Below, piece by piece: positions 1 through 13,200 of a stretch of DNA of 64,000 nucleotides. The translations under genes and the position numbers were made by a program. The DNA is from Acanthococcus lagerstroemiae (Eukaryota; Arthropoda; Insecta; Hemiptera; Eriococcidae). How positions within the stretch are numbered: the first letter of the stretch is position 1; the number at the start of each line of letters is the position of its first letter. The stretch is taken from assembly GCA_031841125.1 (NCBI GenBank), contig CM063112.1, forward strand, positions 18,688,603-18,752,602. Direction: 5' to 3'. Under the pieces are notes generated by a model. That model was given only the letters and a program-made list of their open reading frames with translations. It searched no databases and was not told the origin of the DNA.

Positions 1-582
1 GTGTTGATTCCTGTTCTTTCTGCAAGCAGGAAACGTAGTCCTTTGGCAAGAAATAGTTGTATACGAAGTATTGGGAGGCAGCACGTCTATCTCAAAATTT
101 CATACCCAATCACACTAACACTGATAATATCTACTCGGGACAAACAACACAAGTCATTACAAAAATAACGATGTAATTCGTTAAAAAATAAATATTATAA
201 CTTAGGAGGGAGAACTACAGTAGAACAATTTAAAATAAATAACTATGTACAATTAATACAGGAGAAGTAGTAACAATATCATACAATCTGAACCGCAAAA
301 TTAAGAATAACTTACAAAAAGGAAGGAAAAAACAAAAATTTTCTTACAGTGAGCATTAATACGAGGCGACATTGATGATTTAAGTTGTTCAGAAGACTTT
401 TAACTAGTTACCATGATTACTATGGCAAAGGAAAAACGAAAAAAAAATAAAAAAAAAACTTCCTGTTATATAAAAAGAAGCTATGAAGTAGAATTCGACT
501 ATAGACAAAACATCGCAAGGTCAATTCACAACGAACACAATGTCAGCAAGCCTTGCTTACGTGTACAAAAATGACGTAAAGT
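1..582. other. AT-rich 3' flank of the ZC3H4-like gene, nothing recognised
   Basis: No coding pattern and no clear minus-strand AATAAA were found, so the polyadenylation site is not placed. Two GTAAG donor-like sequences (minus strand, near 311 and 352) might belong to a longer transcript. Confidence 0.4.
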
Positions 583-845
583 TCAGCGATGTCGAACTCC
601 GATTGACCCTCGCCCCCTCGATGGCCGAGTACCGAAATTCAGTCTTGAACGAAACGTTTCGAACGCCTCAATGTCGGCGATGTAAGTAACTGTATAGGTA
701 TCGCGGAAAGCGTCGCAAACGGCGGTTCCGGCCGTCGACGTGAGCCTTTCGGCAGCCGCGACCTCGTCGCCGCAAGATCGAAAAAGGCTCCCTCGGTTCC
801 ACGCGACGTCTTCAGTCAGATTCACAGACGCGACTGCCCTTCCGC
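583..845 (-). other. CpG-rich stretch beyond the stop codon; 3' UTR or missed coding exon
   Basis: Base composition stays GC- and CpG-rich here, unlike the introns. An open minus-strand frame reaches 583 in a different frame from the DPRL exon. It may be a conserved 3' UTR or a further exon reached by splicing at GTGTAAG near 849. I do not recognise the translated frame. Confidence 0.35.
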
Positions 846-1286
846 TTACACATTCTGGTTGGCCCGGAAACGCAGCCTCGGATCTTCCTTGCGCAGCGGC
901 ACCACTTCTTTCGGGCACGCCGGCTGGGCCGGCTGAGGTAGCACCGCCGCATACGGCATCGGCTCCGGGAACTTGCCACGCGAGGTCAAGCGCGGATCGC
1001 GAAAATCGACGGCGCGCGTCGCCTCTTTCTCGGCCGCCAGTCTCTGGTCAGGAACGAAGATGGCGGTGGCGGCGACCACGTGCTGCTTACCATCCAGCCG
1101 CGGATCGACTCGGTTACGCGGGTCGGCTAGCCTGGGGTCGACTCGACCGGCCGTCTCGTTGTGGCCCTTCAACCCCATCAGGTAGCGAGGATCGTTCGGA
1201 TTGAAGGCGGACGGTATCTGCGACTCGGATGTCGTCTCGGTCGCGACGATTGCTTTTCGCTTGAAACGAGGATCATTAGCGCAGAT
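846..1286 (-). CDS. ZC3H4: ZC3H4-like last recognised exon, DPR/DPRL repeats
   Basis: The acceptor is a strong polypyrimidine tract ending TTTTCCAG before 1286. The frame contains NDPRF, NDPRY, VDPRL, ADPRN, VDPRL, RDPRL and EDPRL, the DPR/DPRL repeats that mark the C-terminal half of ZC3H4. It ends at TAA 848-846 after RANQNV. Two caveats: a GTAAGC donor-like site at 1090 lies inside the exon, and a GTGTAAG at the stop could be a donor to a further exon. The stop is therefore likely but not certain. Confidence 0.8.
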   Translation of the reverse strand: MCANDPRFKRKAIVATETTSESQIPSAFNPNDPRYLMGLKGHNETAGRVDPRLADPRNRVDPRLDGKQHVVAATAIFVPDQRLAAEKEATRAVDFRDPRLTSRGKFPEPMPYAAVLPQPAQPACPKEVVPLRKEDPRLRFRANQNV

Positions 1287-4200
1287 CTGGAAAAAAAAAA
1301 CCAGAACGTATTGAGTGAGTATGAAGAACTAGCAGCGAACGCCATTCGCGCAGAGGCGGAGGAACTAAAGGGCAACTGACTGGGAGTAATTTGCCGCCTT
1401 CAAATTATCGGAAGTGCTCAGGCTAACGTTTCGTACTCTTAGACCTCTTCTTGGGAATTTGGCGTTGTTTAGGAGAAAATGTCATAATTAGAGCTCCCCG
1501 CTTCCAAATTCAAAAAAAGAGAGAAAAATGTCCACTATAGAAATGTTGAATCTCGCCCCTTTCACCGCCCTGGAAAAGTAGTCCTACCGTCATCGGCTAG
1601 TATCAGTTTTTAGGGACTCGCTAGTTGGTTTGTTTTGAGCTCTTCGTCAATAGATACTAGTACACTGTCACTATTTAGCTGGTTTTCAATTTTGGATTGT
1701 TCATCAGTTTTGGGCTATTCGCCAGCTTAGGGCTCTTCCTCAGTTTTGCACTCTTCATAATCTCTGGGCTGTTTGTCAGTTTACGTCCTTCATCAGCTTT
1801 TGGTCTATCTTACAGTTTTAGAGCATTCATCAGGTTTGAGATTTTTACTAGTTTCGTGGTGTCCTTCATTTTAGGTTCACTTTTGGGCTGTTTATCGGTT
1901 CAACCTCTGCGATGTTTTTTTTAAGTTTTGAACGGTTCATTAGTTTGACACTGTTTGAACCTGGTAGTTTTACTATTTCGAGTGGTCGTTAGTTTTGGGC
2001 TGTTCAACATTGAGCTGTCAGTTTGGCTTACTCTTCAGTTTTAAACTAGTCACTGGTCTGAGTTGTTCTTCAGTTCCATATTTGTTCATTAGTTTTTGTC
2101 CCCTTCGTATACTTGGGATAGTTCGACAGATTTGAGGCAGTCATCAATTTTGTAATGTCTATCGCTTATGGTTATTTTTCAATTTTGTCATCAATTTTGT
2201 AATGTCTATCGCTTATGGTTATTTTTCAATTTTGAGCTGTTTACCAATAAGGACTATTAATCAGTTCAGGGCTGTTCTTTAGTTTTGAGAAATTATTCAG
2301 TTTTGTGCTTATTCTTCAGTTTGGGGCTATCTGCCAATTTGAACTTTCATCAGTTTTGAGTTGCTTGCCGGTTTGGGCTGTTCTTTAGTTTAGAACTGAC
2401 AGAGGCGTAGCGAAGAGTTTTTTCTGAAAGGGCAAAACTTGTTAAATTCACTCACTCAACTCAAAACTTGCAAGTATCCAAAATTTGTTTGTATTGTCTT
2501 AAAAAATGAGAAAAAAATTTTCTAAATTAACTGTAAACAGTAAAACTAATTTAAGCAGCGATTGTAAGTCTGCGGCTGGAACAGTCGGCCGCTGGTCACG
2601 TTTCAAATAGAAACGAAATGAATACTACAATGGGATCGGATCCAACAAATATTTCCTCCACGTGAGAAATTTTCTTAATTGGAAATCCTCCAATATAATA
2701 TCGCGAATAAAAGAAAATTTGAAGACCGTTTTCACATCCAATCGAGAACAAGAAAGAGAGGGAGCGAAAAACAGTTTTCAGGAGATGGGTGTCACAATTA
2801 CAGAGACCAAAGGTCTTTCAATTTTCAACAGCCTCTGTCATTCAAGCGACTGACTGAGTTAAATCGACCTTCAATTAGTAAAATTGGTTCCGCTGATTGC
2901 AAAATCCGAAGTTTTGACTTTCTCTCATTTTTCTTTCGATTGTAAATATTCAAATATTCAAAAATCATCAGTTGGTAATGGGAGGAGGGTGCCTCCTAGC
3001 CCCCTGGAAGACCTGCTACTGGATACAATTTCCTACATATTAGGCATGAAAAATTTATAGTAATAGAAGAAATCAGTTTCAAAGACTAGTGGTGGAAAGA
3101 GAAAAGGATAGATTGTATCATTTGTGTCTCTTCCACACTCAATTTCAATAACAATGAACTTCTTTTTCTTTCTTGACTAACGACAAAATGTCGGAGGATA
3201 ATACCGAAAATGTGTGGTCCACTCTCTCTCAAAAAAATCGCCACCATTGTCGGTCAAGTTGAAATTTTCAGTAAGAAAATTTAGGATTTCTCTTCTGGTT
3301 CACATGAACGTACCGATAAGGAGGAAGGGGGCCCCTTCCCCTGTAGGAATTCTTGACACAGCAATTTGAAAAATTTACCATTCCAGTCAGGGACGAAAAT
3401 AAGGAGACACGGAAGTCTCCACCGGAATTGGGAAATTTTAGTAGAGGGATCAAAAGTTGAAGAAACCCCTCCAAGTTCGACGGGTTTTTTTAAGCCAATA
3501 CAAAAAATGTTGATAATTGGGAATTTTGAGTAGAGTTAGTTGAGACTTTCACAATTTTTGCCCCTCAGAAAAAAAACTCCTCAGTAGTCAGTACGTCCTT
3601 GCAGTCTCAAAAAGTTGCTTCGGCACAGAACGAAGACGAGGCTATGAATGTATGAATATTAGAGTGGAACGAGAAGAAAGTCTTATTGAACTCTAATTAT
3701 GTCCCTAACTAAAATGTTGCATTTTAGAGTAAAAATAACGTAACTGAAATTTTATTGAAGGTCACTTAAGAAGCTGAATGACGAGGAATCGAAAATCATT
3801 CAAAGAAGCGAAGATAAAGATGGTGGTGGTGTATAGGTCGTACAAAACGATGAAATAATTTTCGGGGAAAATCTCCGATGTTCCTGAAGAATTTCATCGA
3901 AAATTTTCGGGAAAAATCTCAGATGATTTCTAAAGAATTTCATCAGAAATTTTCGAGATGATTCCTTCGATTTCTGAAGAATTTTATCGAAAATATTAGG
4001 GAAAAATTTCCGATCATTTCGAAGAATTTCAGAGGACATCATTGAGGAAAATCTCCGATGATTTCAGGAGAACTTTTTTGGAAATCCTCAGGAAAACTTT
4101 CTGATAATTTGTGAAAAATTTCATCGGAAATATTTGAGAAAAAACTCCGATGGTTTTTGGAAGAATTTCGTCGAAAATCTTCAGGAAGAATCTCCGATGA

Positions 4201-7200
4201 TTTTTAAGGAATTTCATCGTAAATTTTTGTAGAAGACAAAAAAAAATGTCAATAATTTCCGAAGAATTGAGACGATTTTCCACTAATGCGATGAAATCAG
4301 AGATTTTTCATCAGCTCACAATTTCCGAAGAATTTTATCGAAAATAATTTGAGAAAAACTCCGATAATTTCAAAAAAAAAAATGTAACTGGAAAGCTTCG
4401 GAGAATATCTTCGGAAAAAATTTGCAAAAATTTCCGAAAAATTTTATGAAAAATCTTCGGGGAAGATCGTTGATCCCATCGCATGAGTGGGAAACAGTCT
4501 TAATTCTTCGGGAATCGGAATTTTTTCCAAAAATTCCCAATGAAATTCCTTTAAAATCATCGGATATTCTTCTTGAAGGTTTCCGATGAAATTTTTCCTG
4601 AAGATTTTTGATAAAGTTCTTCGAAAACCATCGAACTCCCCCCCCCCCCAATATTTCCTACAAGATTCTTCAAAAATTATCAGAAAATTTTCTCGATGAA
4701 TTTTGATGACATTTTTTGGAATACATTGACAATTTTTTCTCAAGACTTTCGATGAGATTCTTCGTTAATTGTGGTAATTGGCCAACCGGCTGTGACAAAG
4801 GGAATTGAAATATACTTTATTATTATTATTATTATTCTTTATTAATTATAGGAATTTTTTCCCAAAAATTTCCGATGAAATTCCTTTAAAATCATCCGAG
4901 ATTTTTCCTGAAGGTTTTCCATAAAATTCTTCAAAAGCTATCGGAGTTTCTCCCCAAATGTTCCCCATTCAAAAATTATTGGAAAATGAATTTTGATAAG
5001 ATTTTTTGGAAAACATTGGAAATTCTTTCGGAAGATTTTCAATGGGATTCTTCGGAAATTTTCTGATTTTTTTTCTCAAAAATTTCCGATGAAATTCTTT
5101 TAAAATTATCGGATTCTTCTCGAAGATTTCCAATGAAATTCTTTGGAAATCATCAGAGATTTTCCTGATGATTTCCGATAAAATTCTCCAAAAACCATAG
5201 GATTTTTCCAAAATATTTTTCATAAAATTCCGTAAAAATTATCGGAAGGTTTTTGAAGAAATTCTTCGGAAAACATCGGAAACTTTCTCTGAAGATTTCC
5301 GATAAAATCGTCGGGAAATTATCAGAGATTGTTCTCAAAGATTTGTGATAGAATTCCTTGGAAATCATCGGAGATTTTCCCCGAACATTTCTGACGAAAT
5401 TCTTCGGAAATCATCGGTAATTTATCAAATAGTTCCGATGAAAATCTCTGGAAATCATCGAACCTTTCTTCTGAAGAAACGCTCCAAAAATCATCACAGA
5501 TATTTTTCGATGATTTCCAATAAAATCCTGTGGTATCGTTGAAGATTTTCCTTAAAATTATCAACAAAATTCTACTGAAATCATTGGAGATTTTTCTCAG
5601 TGATGTCCGATGAAATTCTTCGAAAATTATCGGAGATTTTTCCTCAATATTTTCGATAAAATTCCTCGGAAATTATCTTCGGAAATCAAAGGAATCTTCT
5701 CGAAGATGGATAATAACTGCATGTGTTTTTCGAAAAGAAGTCTACTCGGAACTAGATGCATTTTTTCGCGAGCGAAAGCTTCACTTTTAAAGTTAACACT
5801 CCTGTTTATGCATACAACTCGAAGGGAAACCTTTTTCCCGAAGCTAACGCTCTCACTCCTGAGCACGAGCTTCCTCTTCACTATTTTTATGCATACACTC
5901 CGCAGCTTGCACTTCACTTTTGCGAAGTGAAAGCTGAAGCTTCTCTTGGCGACACCCGCAATACAGAAGTTGCCGGCCCTGATTTCAGTAATGTATTTTG
6001 ATCTTTTTCGGTACACGTTGTTTTTAGTTGGATTTCGTTATTTTTGGTTACGTTCAAATGGACTTGGTTAATATTGGTCAGGTTTAGTCGGAATTGGTTC
6101 GTCAGTTTCGGACTGTTTATTAGTTACGAACTCTTCATCAGTAGCTGTTTACCACGTTTCGACAGGTTTTCAACTTTGATGTGAGTCTAAGTTCATATAC
6201 ATCAGTTTTGGTCTACTTTTTAGCAGCAGGCTATTCACCAATATGAAGCTGTGATTTTCAGACTGTCAACTGTGAGATTTCGACAGTTTTGGACTGTCTG
6301 TCGGCTTTAACTGTTCACACACACAACAGAACGGAAGGGGTCTACTTGTTCTCTCAGAATTTTTGAGGGAGAACTTGACCCCCTACGAAATACGAAACGT
6401 AGGGAATTTGTAAGATTCTAAAGTCTTATTTTGAACTTTCAATACATCGCTTCAAATCAGAGACGTGAAAGCCCTATAAAGATTTTGCTTTCGAATTTAG
6501 CTTCCAGAGAAAACTCTATTCGCTTCTGATTTCGCTTTTGACTTTTCACCATTCAACTTTTGACCCTGAGGGGAAAATCGTTCGGCTTTCGGCTTTTTTC
6601 TCCTGCCTCACCAATACAAGATTTTGCTTTCGGATTTAGCTTCCAGAGAAAACTCTATTGGCTTCTGATTTCGCTTTTGACTTTCGACCATCCAATTTTC
6701 AGCCCTCAACTTCTGACCTAGTAGAGAAAAAAGATTTGGCTTTCGGCTTTTTTCTCGTCCCTGCTTCAAACCCGAAGACATAAAGTGGATTTCGCAATCT
6801 GATTCTCAAAACAGAAAATACGGGTTTTCTTCAGAATTTCCCCCCTTAAAACAGAACAAAAAATCGCTGGCGTAATTCCGCATTTCGCTGCACGTGATTT
6901 CGACGTTCTGGAAAAGGGACCTAAACGAGCGCGAGTTCAAGGTCCCTTTTCCAGCCATTCTACATCGAAATTCAGCGATCCAGCATTACGGCACACTTAT
7001 TAATACTCTGAAACCGATGACCAACCTTGGCGACGTCATTCATGGACGCGTAGTTGACTCGGGCGATGAACGGTAGCGGAGTCAGCTTGTACTCCATCGG
7101 AGGATGAGATGTAATCGAAGCGTCTATCTCGTTGGCGGCATCGTGTACTGGGATCGGTTTGAACGGGAGCTGCCGCAGGTCGATGTCCTTTGGAGGGGTG

Positions 7201-10200
7201 TCGCTGCCACCGAACAACGGACCAGTTATTAGGTTGACGTTCGGGAACCGGAAGTCGACGTCTTCTACGGACACCTTTCGGGGAAGCGGCGCCGGCGTCC
7301 TCTCCAAGTTGAATGGTCTGCTTTCGAACGGTTTCCTGGGAAAACGAAAAATTAATCAGCGAGATAGTTCCAGAACTACGAGCAGTCCGGGCAGCGACGA
7401 AAGAAGTTCGATGAGAACTCGGTAGTTGAAAACAGAGGCACATGTGGAGCAGGGTTCAAGATAGCGAGGGAAATGACATATTGAAAAACTGGAAGCACAT
7501 ACTTTTGTGAAAACTGAGTTGCTAACAATGTATGCGCTGATGGAACAGAGGAATAACGATAGGTAAAGGTAAATGGGAGGAGGGGGGATAGGAAAAGTCG
7601 AAGAATATAATATGGATATCTTAGGGTGTCCACAGAAATTGATAAGTAAAAATGAAGTATTCTTTCTGGACCATTTAAAGGACTGTAGCTGGTATATTGT
7701 CCATATTTTCCCCGAGTGTGCCAACCTATTTTTTGTTTCCAATTGTTTCATCTCCTTTGCTCCTCCCTCCTTTTTGCTCCCCCACCCTTCTGAATATAGA
7801 TCCTGTGCTACACTTTTTAATGACCAATCGAAGGAATCGCAAAACATTTATTTTTGAGTATTTTTCACAAAAATGAAGGACTTTTCAATTTTTTAAATTA
7901 ACTTTCAGCACTTTCTAGGACTTTTAGGACCTACTTTCAAAATTCAGGACTTTTCAGCACCTGCAGACATCGCGTATCTGCACGCAGGTTTCGAATGACG
8001 TTTAATTACATATTTGATATTACTCATTTTCTATTCTGAAAACTAAGATACTTGGCTGGGAGGAGGAGGGGGGGGGGCTTTTTTATAAGTCGGGACATAC
8101 AATACAAATGTTTCATCTTAGGTTTGAAAGGTCCACCACGTTCACGTTCGCGGTGTCGGTGAGTTGCGGCCTATCAGTGAAAATTGGTATGAATTGCTGC
8201 CCAGTACCTTTTCCCTAACGAGTGAATTCCGGCCCGACGTCACGCACGAATTGCGTCCCCGTATCTAGCTACTCCTTAGTTCATTAGCGCGACCCAGGAG
8301 ACACCACGAGGCGGTTGACTGAGATTAGGATGGGCTTTGTAGAAGGAGCTGTTCAATTTAGAATGAAAACTTTCGCAACTATTGGTGGAACGACTGCAGT
8401 TAGCGGAGTAGTCCGCCCAAATACAGGGAGGAAATGTTGCGTCAGGAGAAATACACGTTTCGAAAATATAGTCAGTGAACTGCACCATCTTTTCGTTCTC
8501 TGCCGAGAATAGCGGCATAAAGTCTTCAGTGAAACAGTCCATGACATCTCCAGTTTTAAAAAAGGTAGGCCGAAGTAGTTTTTCAAAAAATAACATTCTA
8601 GTGTATTTGGTTGTGCCTTGTAAACTCGAGTGAGACCTATTTGTTGAATTTTCCGCAACCAACTTTGGCCTAAATGAAATCGACATCCTCTCATTTGAGC
8701 GGCAGGCCATACCTCCGGTACCGCTTTATGGATGGCTGGTTCAAAAACGATGAAAACTTCCGAAGGAGAACATCGAGTATCAAGAGAAGCACACTTAGAA
8801 ATAACGTGTTCGAAAGCAATATGGTGCGTAATTGTAGACTTGTTGGGCAAAAAGAAAGCTACAACAACCAACGTGTTCAAAAGCAGTATGGTACGTAATT
8901 GTAGACTTGTTGGGCAAAACAACAACAAAAAGCAAGCTAACGAACAAACAAGCCAATGACACGTAAATCCAATCCTTCGAACCGTGGACAGTAAAAAGTT
9001 GCATGTAGTGGTCTGGACTCTGGACAACTCTTGAAGGTCCCATCCACACATGTATATCTGCTGCACTGCACATAGGATATTTAAATGATAGACCGCAACT
9101 CACCAACATCGATACTGATATCATTGGGCCGGAATTCACTCGTCATCAAAAATAGTTCGGGCCGGAATTCACCTGTCCCGTTTTTACTGATAGAGTACAC
9201 TCGGGCCGCAACTCACCTACAGCCCACGTTCGATATCATTTAAACTTTAAATTAAAAAGCAAGTCATTTGTGGGATCAGGGGAGAGGCGCAAATAAATTA
9301 TTTTATTTTTATGATGGCTGGAAACGAATTTGTTTTTACCACACCGTAGGAATTGGGGCACTTCGGTGAGGGGGGAGGGTGTTAAAACTGAAACAACTGA
9401 AGAATGTCCTATGGTATCTTTTCAAGTTTCCAAAACTACTGAACTCACACATGAGATTCTGATCAACTTTCAAATTACGGCACCAAAATCAGGGGGAGGG
9501 AGATCAACAAGAATGTAACGTATGTATCTCTTCTCAGGGTTCCAAGGTCTCTGTATAATAATAATATAAGCATTTATTCGGGGTAGAATGTTACATTTAA
9601 ATTTTCTAGGGTTAGTCAGTTTAAAACGCAGCATGAAAAATCTCGTTCACGGCAATAAGGTGAAGCGTACTCGGCGCGTTTTTTATTCTTCCAAAAGGGT
9701 AAAATAACCTCCGGGGAAAGTGTCCGATGATTTTCGAAAAATTTCATCAACAATGAAAGAAAATAATGCGATAATTTTCGAAGAATCTCAACGGAAATCT
9801 TTAGAAAAAATTTCCCATGTTTTCCAAAGAATTTCATTAAAATTCTTCGAGAAAATGTTCCGATTAGGACATATCCGGGGGAAAACTCCTGCGGTTTTTG
9901 AAGAATTTCATCGAAAATCTTCAGGAAAATTGTTCGGCAAAATTCTCCGATAAACTTCTAAGGAATTTCATCGAAAAATTTTGGGAAAAATTCCAATAAT
10001 TTCCGAAGAATCTCTGGTTTCTAAAGAATTTCTTCAAAAATCTTTGGGGGAGTTTTCCGATAATTTTTAAGAATTTCACAGGTAATATTCATGGAAAAAC
10101 TCGGACGGATTTTGAAGAATTTTATCGACAATCTTCAGGTAAAATGTTCTCCGAAGAATTTCATCAAAAATCTATGGGAAAAATCTTCGGGAAAATTCTC

Positions 10201-13200
10201 CAATGACATCTAAGGTATTTTATCGAAAATTTTTGAAAAAAAAAATCCGATAATTTCCGAAGAAACTTATCAGAAATCTTCAGAAAAAATTTCCAATGTT
10301 TTCCAAAAAGTATCATTAAAATTCGTTGAGAAAATTTTCCGATAATTTTTGAAAAATTTCCTAGGAAATATTCGGGGGAAAACGCCGATGATTTGTGAAG
10401 GATTTTATCAAAAATCTTCAGGCAAAATGTTCGATAATGTCCGAAGAATTTCATTGTAAATCTTCGGAAAAATCTCCGATAATTTTTAATGAATTTCATC
10501 AGAAAGTTATAGAAAGAATTTTTATAATTTCTGCATGGTTATGCAGTTTAAAATTCCATCAGAGATTTTTCCCGGATATTTCTCGTGAAATTCTTCAAAA
10601 ATTATCGGAAAACTTCCCCGAAGATTTTTAAAGAATCTCTTTGGAAAACATTGGAAATTTTTCCTGAAGATTTCCGATAAGATTCTTCGGGAAATTATCG
10701 GAATGTTTTCCAACGATTTCCAATGCAGCCTCGGATTTGAAGTTTTGCCGCCCTAAGCGCACATAAAATTTGCCGCCTCCGAAATCTTGCATGCCTTAAG
10801 TACTTTTTTGTTGCATTAGATCCCATGCATGATTACAACAAAATAAAATGTTGCCGTCCCTAAAAAATTGCCGCCCTAAGCACGTGCTTAGTGGTCAATC
10901 CTGGGTCGTTCCAATAAAATTTCTTAGAAGTTATCGGAGAATTTTCCCGAAGATTTTTCCTGAAGATTTTCGATTAAATTCTTCGGAGAACATTTTACTT
11001 CGACGATTTTTGAAGAATTGTATCAACAATTTTCAGGTAAAATGTTCACCAAGAAATTTCATCGAAAATCATCGGGAGGATTCTCCGATATGACTTCTGA
11101 AAAATTTCATCGGAAATTTTTAGGAAAAAATTCCGATAATTGACGCCAAAGAATCTCAACGCAAATCTTTCACGAAAAGCCCGTTCGTTGCATGTTAATC
11201 GAGTTGGTACAACCTACCAGAGACACTTCTCAGTAATTTCCAATTAAATCCTTTGAAATAATTGCAGATTTTTTCTAAAGTTTCGAAAAAACTTCTCCTA
11301 AAATCATCGGAGATGTTTTTCAACAATCATGGGAATCTTTTCGAAAATTGGCCAAGAAATTCTTTGATTAGAAAATTTCCAATGCAATTTTCGGGAAATT
11401 ATCAAATTTTTCCAGCAAAAATTTCTGATGAAATTATTTTAAAATCATTAAGAGATTTACCCCGAAGTTTTAGATAAAATTTCTCGAAGATCTTCCTGAA
11501 GATTTTTCATTAAATTTTTCAAAAACTGACGGAGTTCCCCTCCCCCGCCTCCTAATATTTCCGATGAAATACTCTTCCAATGTTGTCGGTGAAATTTTCT
11601 CAAAAGATTTCCGATGAAATTCTGCGGGAGATTTTTTATTGAATTGTTGTTCAAAAACTGACGGAGTTCCCCCCCCCCCCCTCCTCCGAATTATTTCCTA
11701 TGAAATACTTGCAAAGTTGTCGGGAGATTTTCCAGAAGTAGTTTTTTGTTGTTTCTGTTGGAAAATATTGGAAATTTTCTCAAAAGATTTCCTACAAAAT
11801 TCTTCGGAAGTTTTCGGATTTTTCTTTCCATTTCCAATGAACTTCCTTTGAAAATCATCCGGGATTTTTCCCGAATTTCTCTACAGATTTCGAATGAGAT
11901 TCTTTGGACATTATTGGAATTTTTTCAGAAAAATTTCTCATGAAATTCCTTAAAGATCATCGAAAATTATCCCTGAAGATTTTCGATGAATGTCTTCGGA
12001 GAATATTTTTCCTGGGGGTTAGTTGTATCGAAAATTACTGGAATTTGTTTCCGAAAATTTCCAGTGAAATTCCTTAAAAATCATTGGAAAATTTTCCCAA
12101 AGATTGTCGATGAAATTCTTCGAAAATCATCGGAGATTTTCCCCGAGGATTATTGAATAAGAAACGCATCGAATAGGCGTCACTAATTCATTGTTTTAAA
12201 AAAATAAGAGACGCGCCGAGTACGCTTCACTTGTAAATTACAAGATTTTTCATGCTGCGTTTTAAACTGACTAACCCTGTCTATGATAGGTTTGTTACAA
12301 ATCTACAAAATCCCTTATTCTGGGCAAATGCCTCCTTCAACCTCTCCCATTCGGTCCGGTCTGCTGCAACCCTGTGATAGAGACGATTTCTGATAAAATT
12401 GGTGATATTGTCCGACCACCTAGCCCTCTGCTTCCCCGGCTCTCTCCCTTCTTTTAGAAACCAAAATGTTTTTATAGTCCATCTGTCATCCTTCATTCTG
12501 CACACGTGCCCTGCCCAGTCCCATTTTAACCTTCTAACAAAGTGGATGATATTTTTGTTGGATTTTAATTTGTTCTTAATTTTTGTCAGATTCACTTTGT
12601 CTTTCAGTTTAATGCCAAGCATTGCCCTCTCCGTAGAGTTTTGTGCAGTTCGAAGTTTTTTTTCCAAATGTTTGGTCAGAGACCATGTTTGGCAGCCATA
12701 AGATAATGCCGGGAGGACACAACTATTAAATAATTGATTTTTGAAAGAAATAGGATATTTGTTTTTGAATATAAATTTTAAAGACCAAAATTTGCTCCAT
12801 GCTAATGTAATTCTTCTGTCAATTTCTTTTCCTGTTTGATTTTTGAATGAGATTAATTGTCCAAGGTATATTGTATCTTCAACTGTATCAATTATTTTTG
12901 TACCAATTTTTATTATATTTGTTTGCCCTGAGTTGTTTAGGATTTTTGTTTTTGCCAAATTTATTTCCATCCCTGCGTTTACACTTTCTCTGTTAAGTTC
13001 TTCCAGCATTTCCTGGAGCTCGGATGCACTCCCCGCCACTACCACCACGTCATCTGCAAACCTTAAATTGTTCAGAAATACCCCGTTAATTTTTAGCCCT
13101 TTTTTATCCCAATCCAGGTTTCTGAAAATTTCTTCTAAGGCGCAGTTGAAGAGTAGCGGTGAAATCGGATCTCCTTGCCTTACTCCCCTTTTAATTTCGA

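Noticed and set aside
1089..1091. GTAAGC donor inside the DPRL exon
   Set aside because: Using it would drop in-frame DPRL motifs that continue without a stop on the other side. Read-through keeps the family pattern.
740..1204. Plus-strand ORFs of 70-154 codons opposite the DPRL exon
   Set aside because: They are antisense shadows of a real minus-strand exon with GC-rich codons.
1697..1924. Phe/Leu/Ser-rich ORF that looks like a membrane protein
   Set aside because: It is the translation of the CAGTTTTGGGCTGTT minisatellite. No other coding signal is present.
3800..5930. Several ORFs of 65-130 codons rich in F, K, S and I
   Set aside because: All come from the 45-46 bp satellite in both orientations. 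The same amino acid pattern recurs in every frame.
9616..11943. ORFs within the second satellite block
   Set aside because: Same satellite artefact inside the foldback element.
3845..12150. CRISPR-like array from regular 45 bp repeats
   Set aside because: Eukaryotic context, degenerate units with no unique spacers, and both orientations present. It is satellite DNA.
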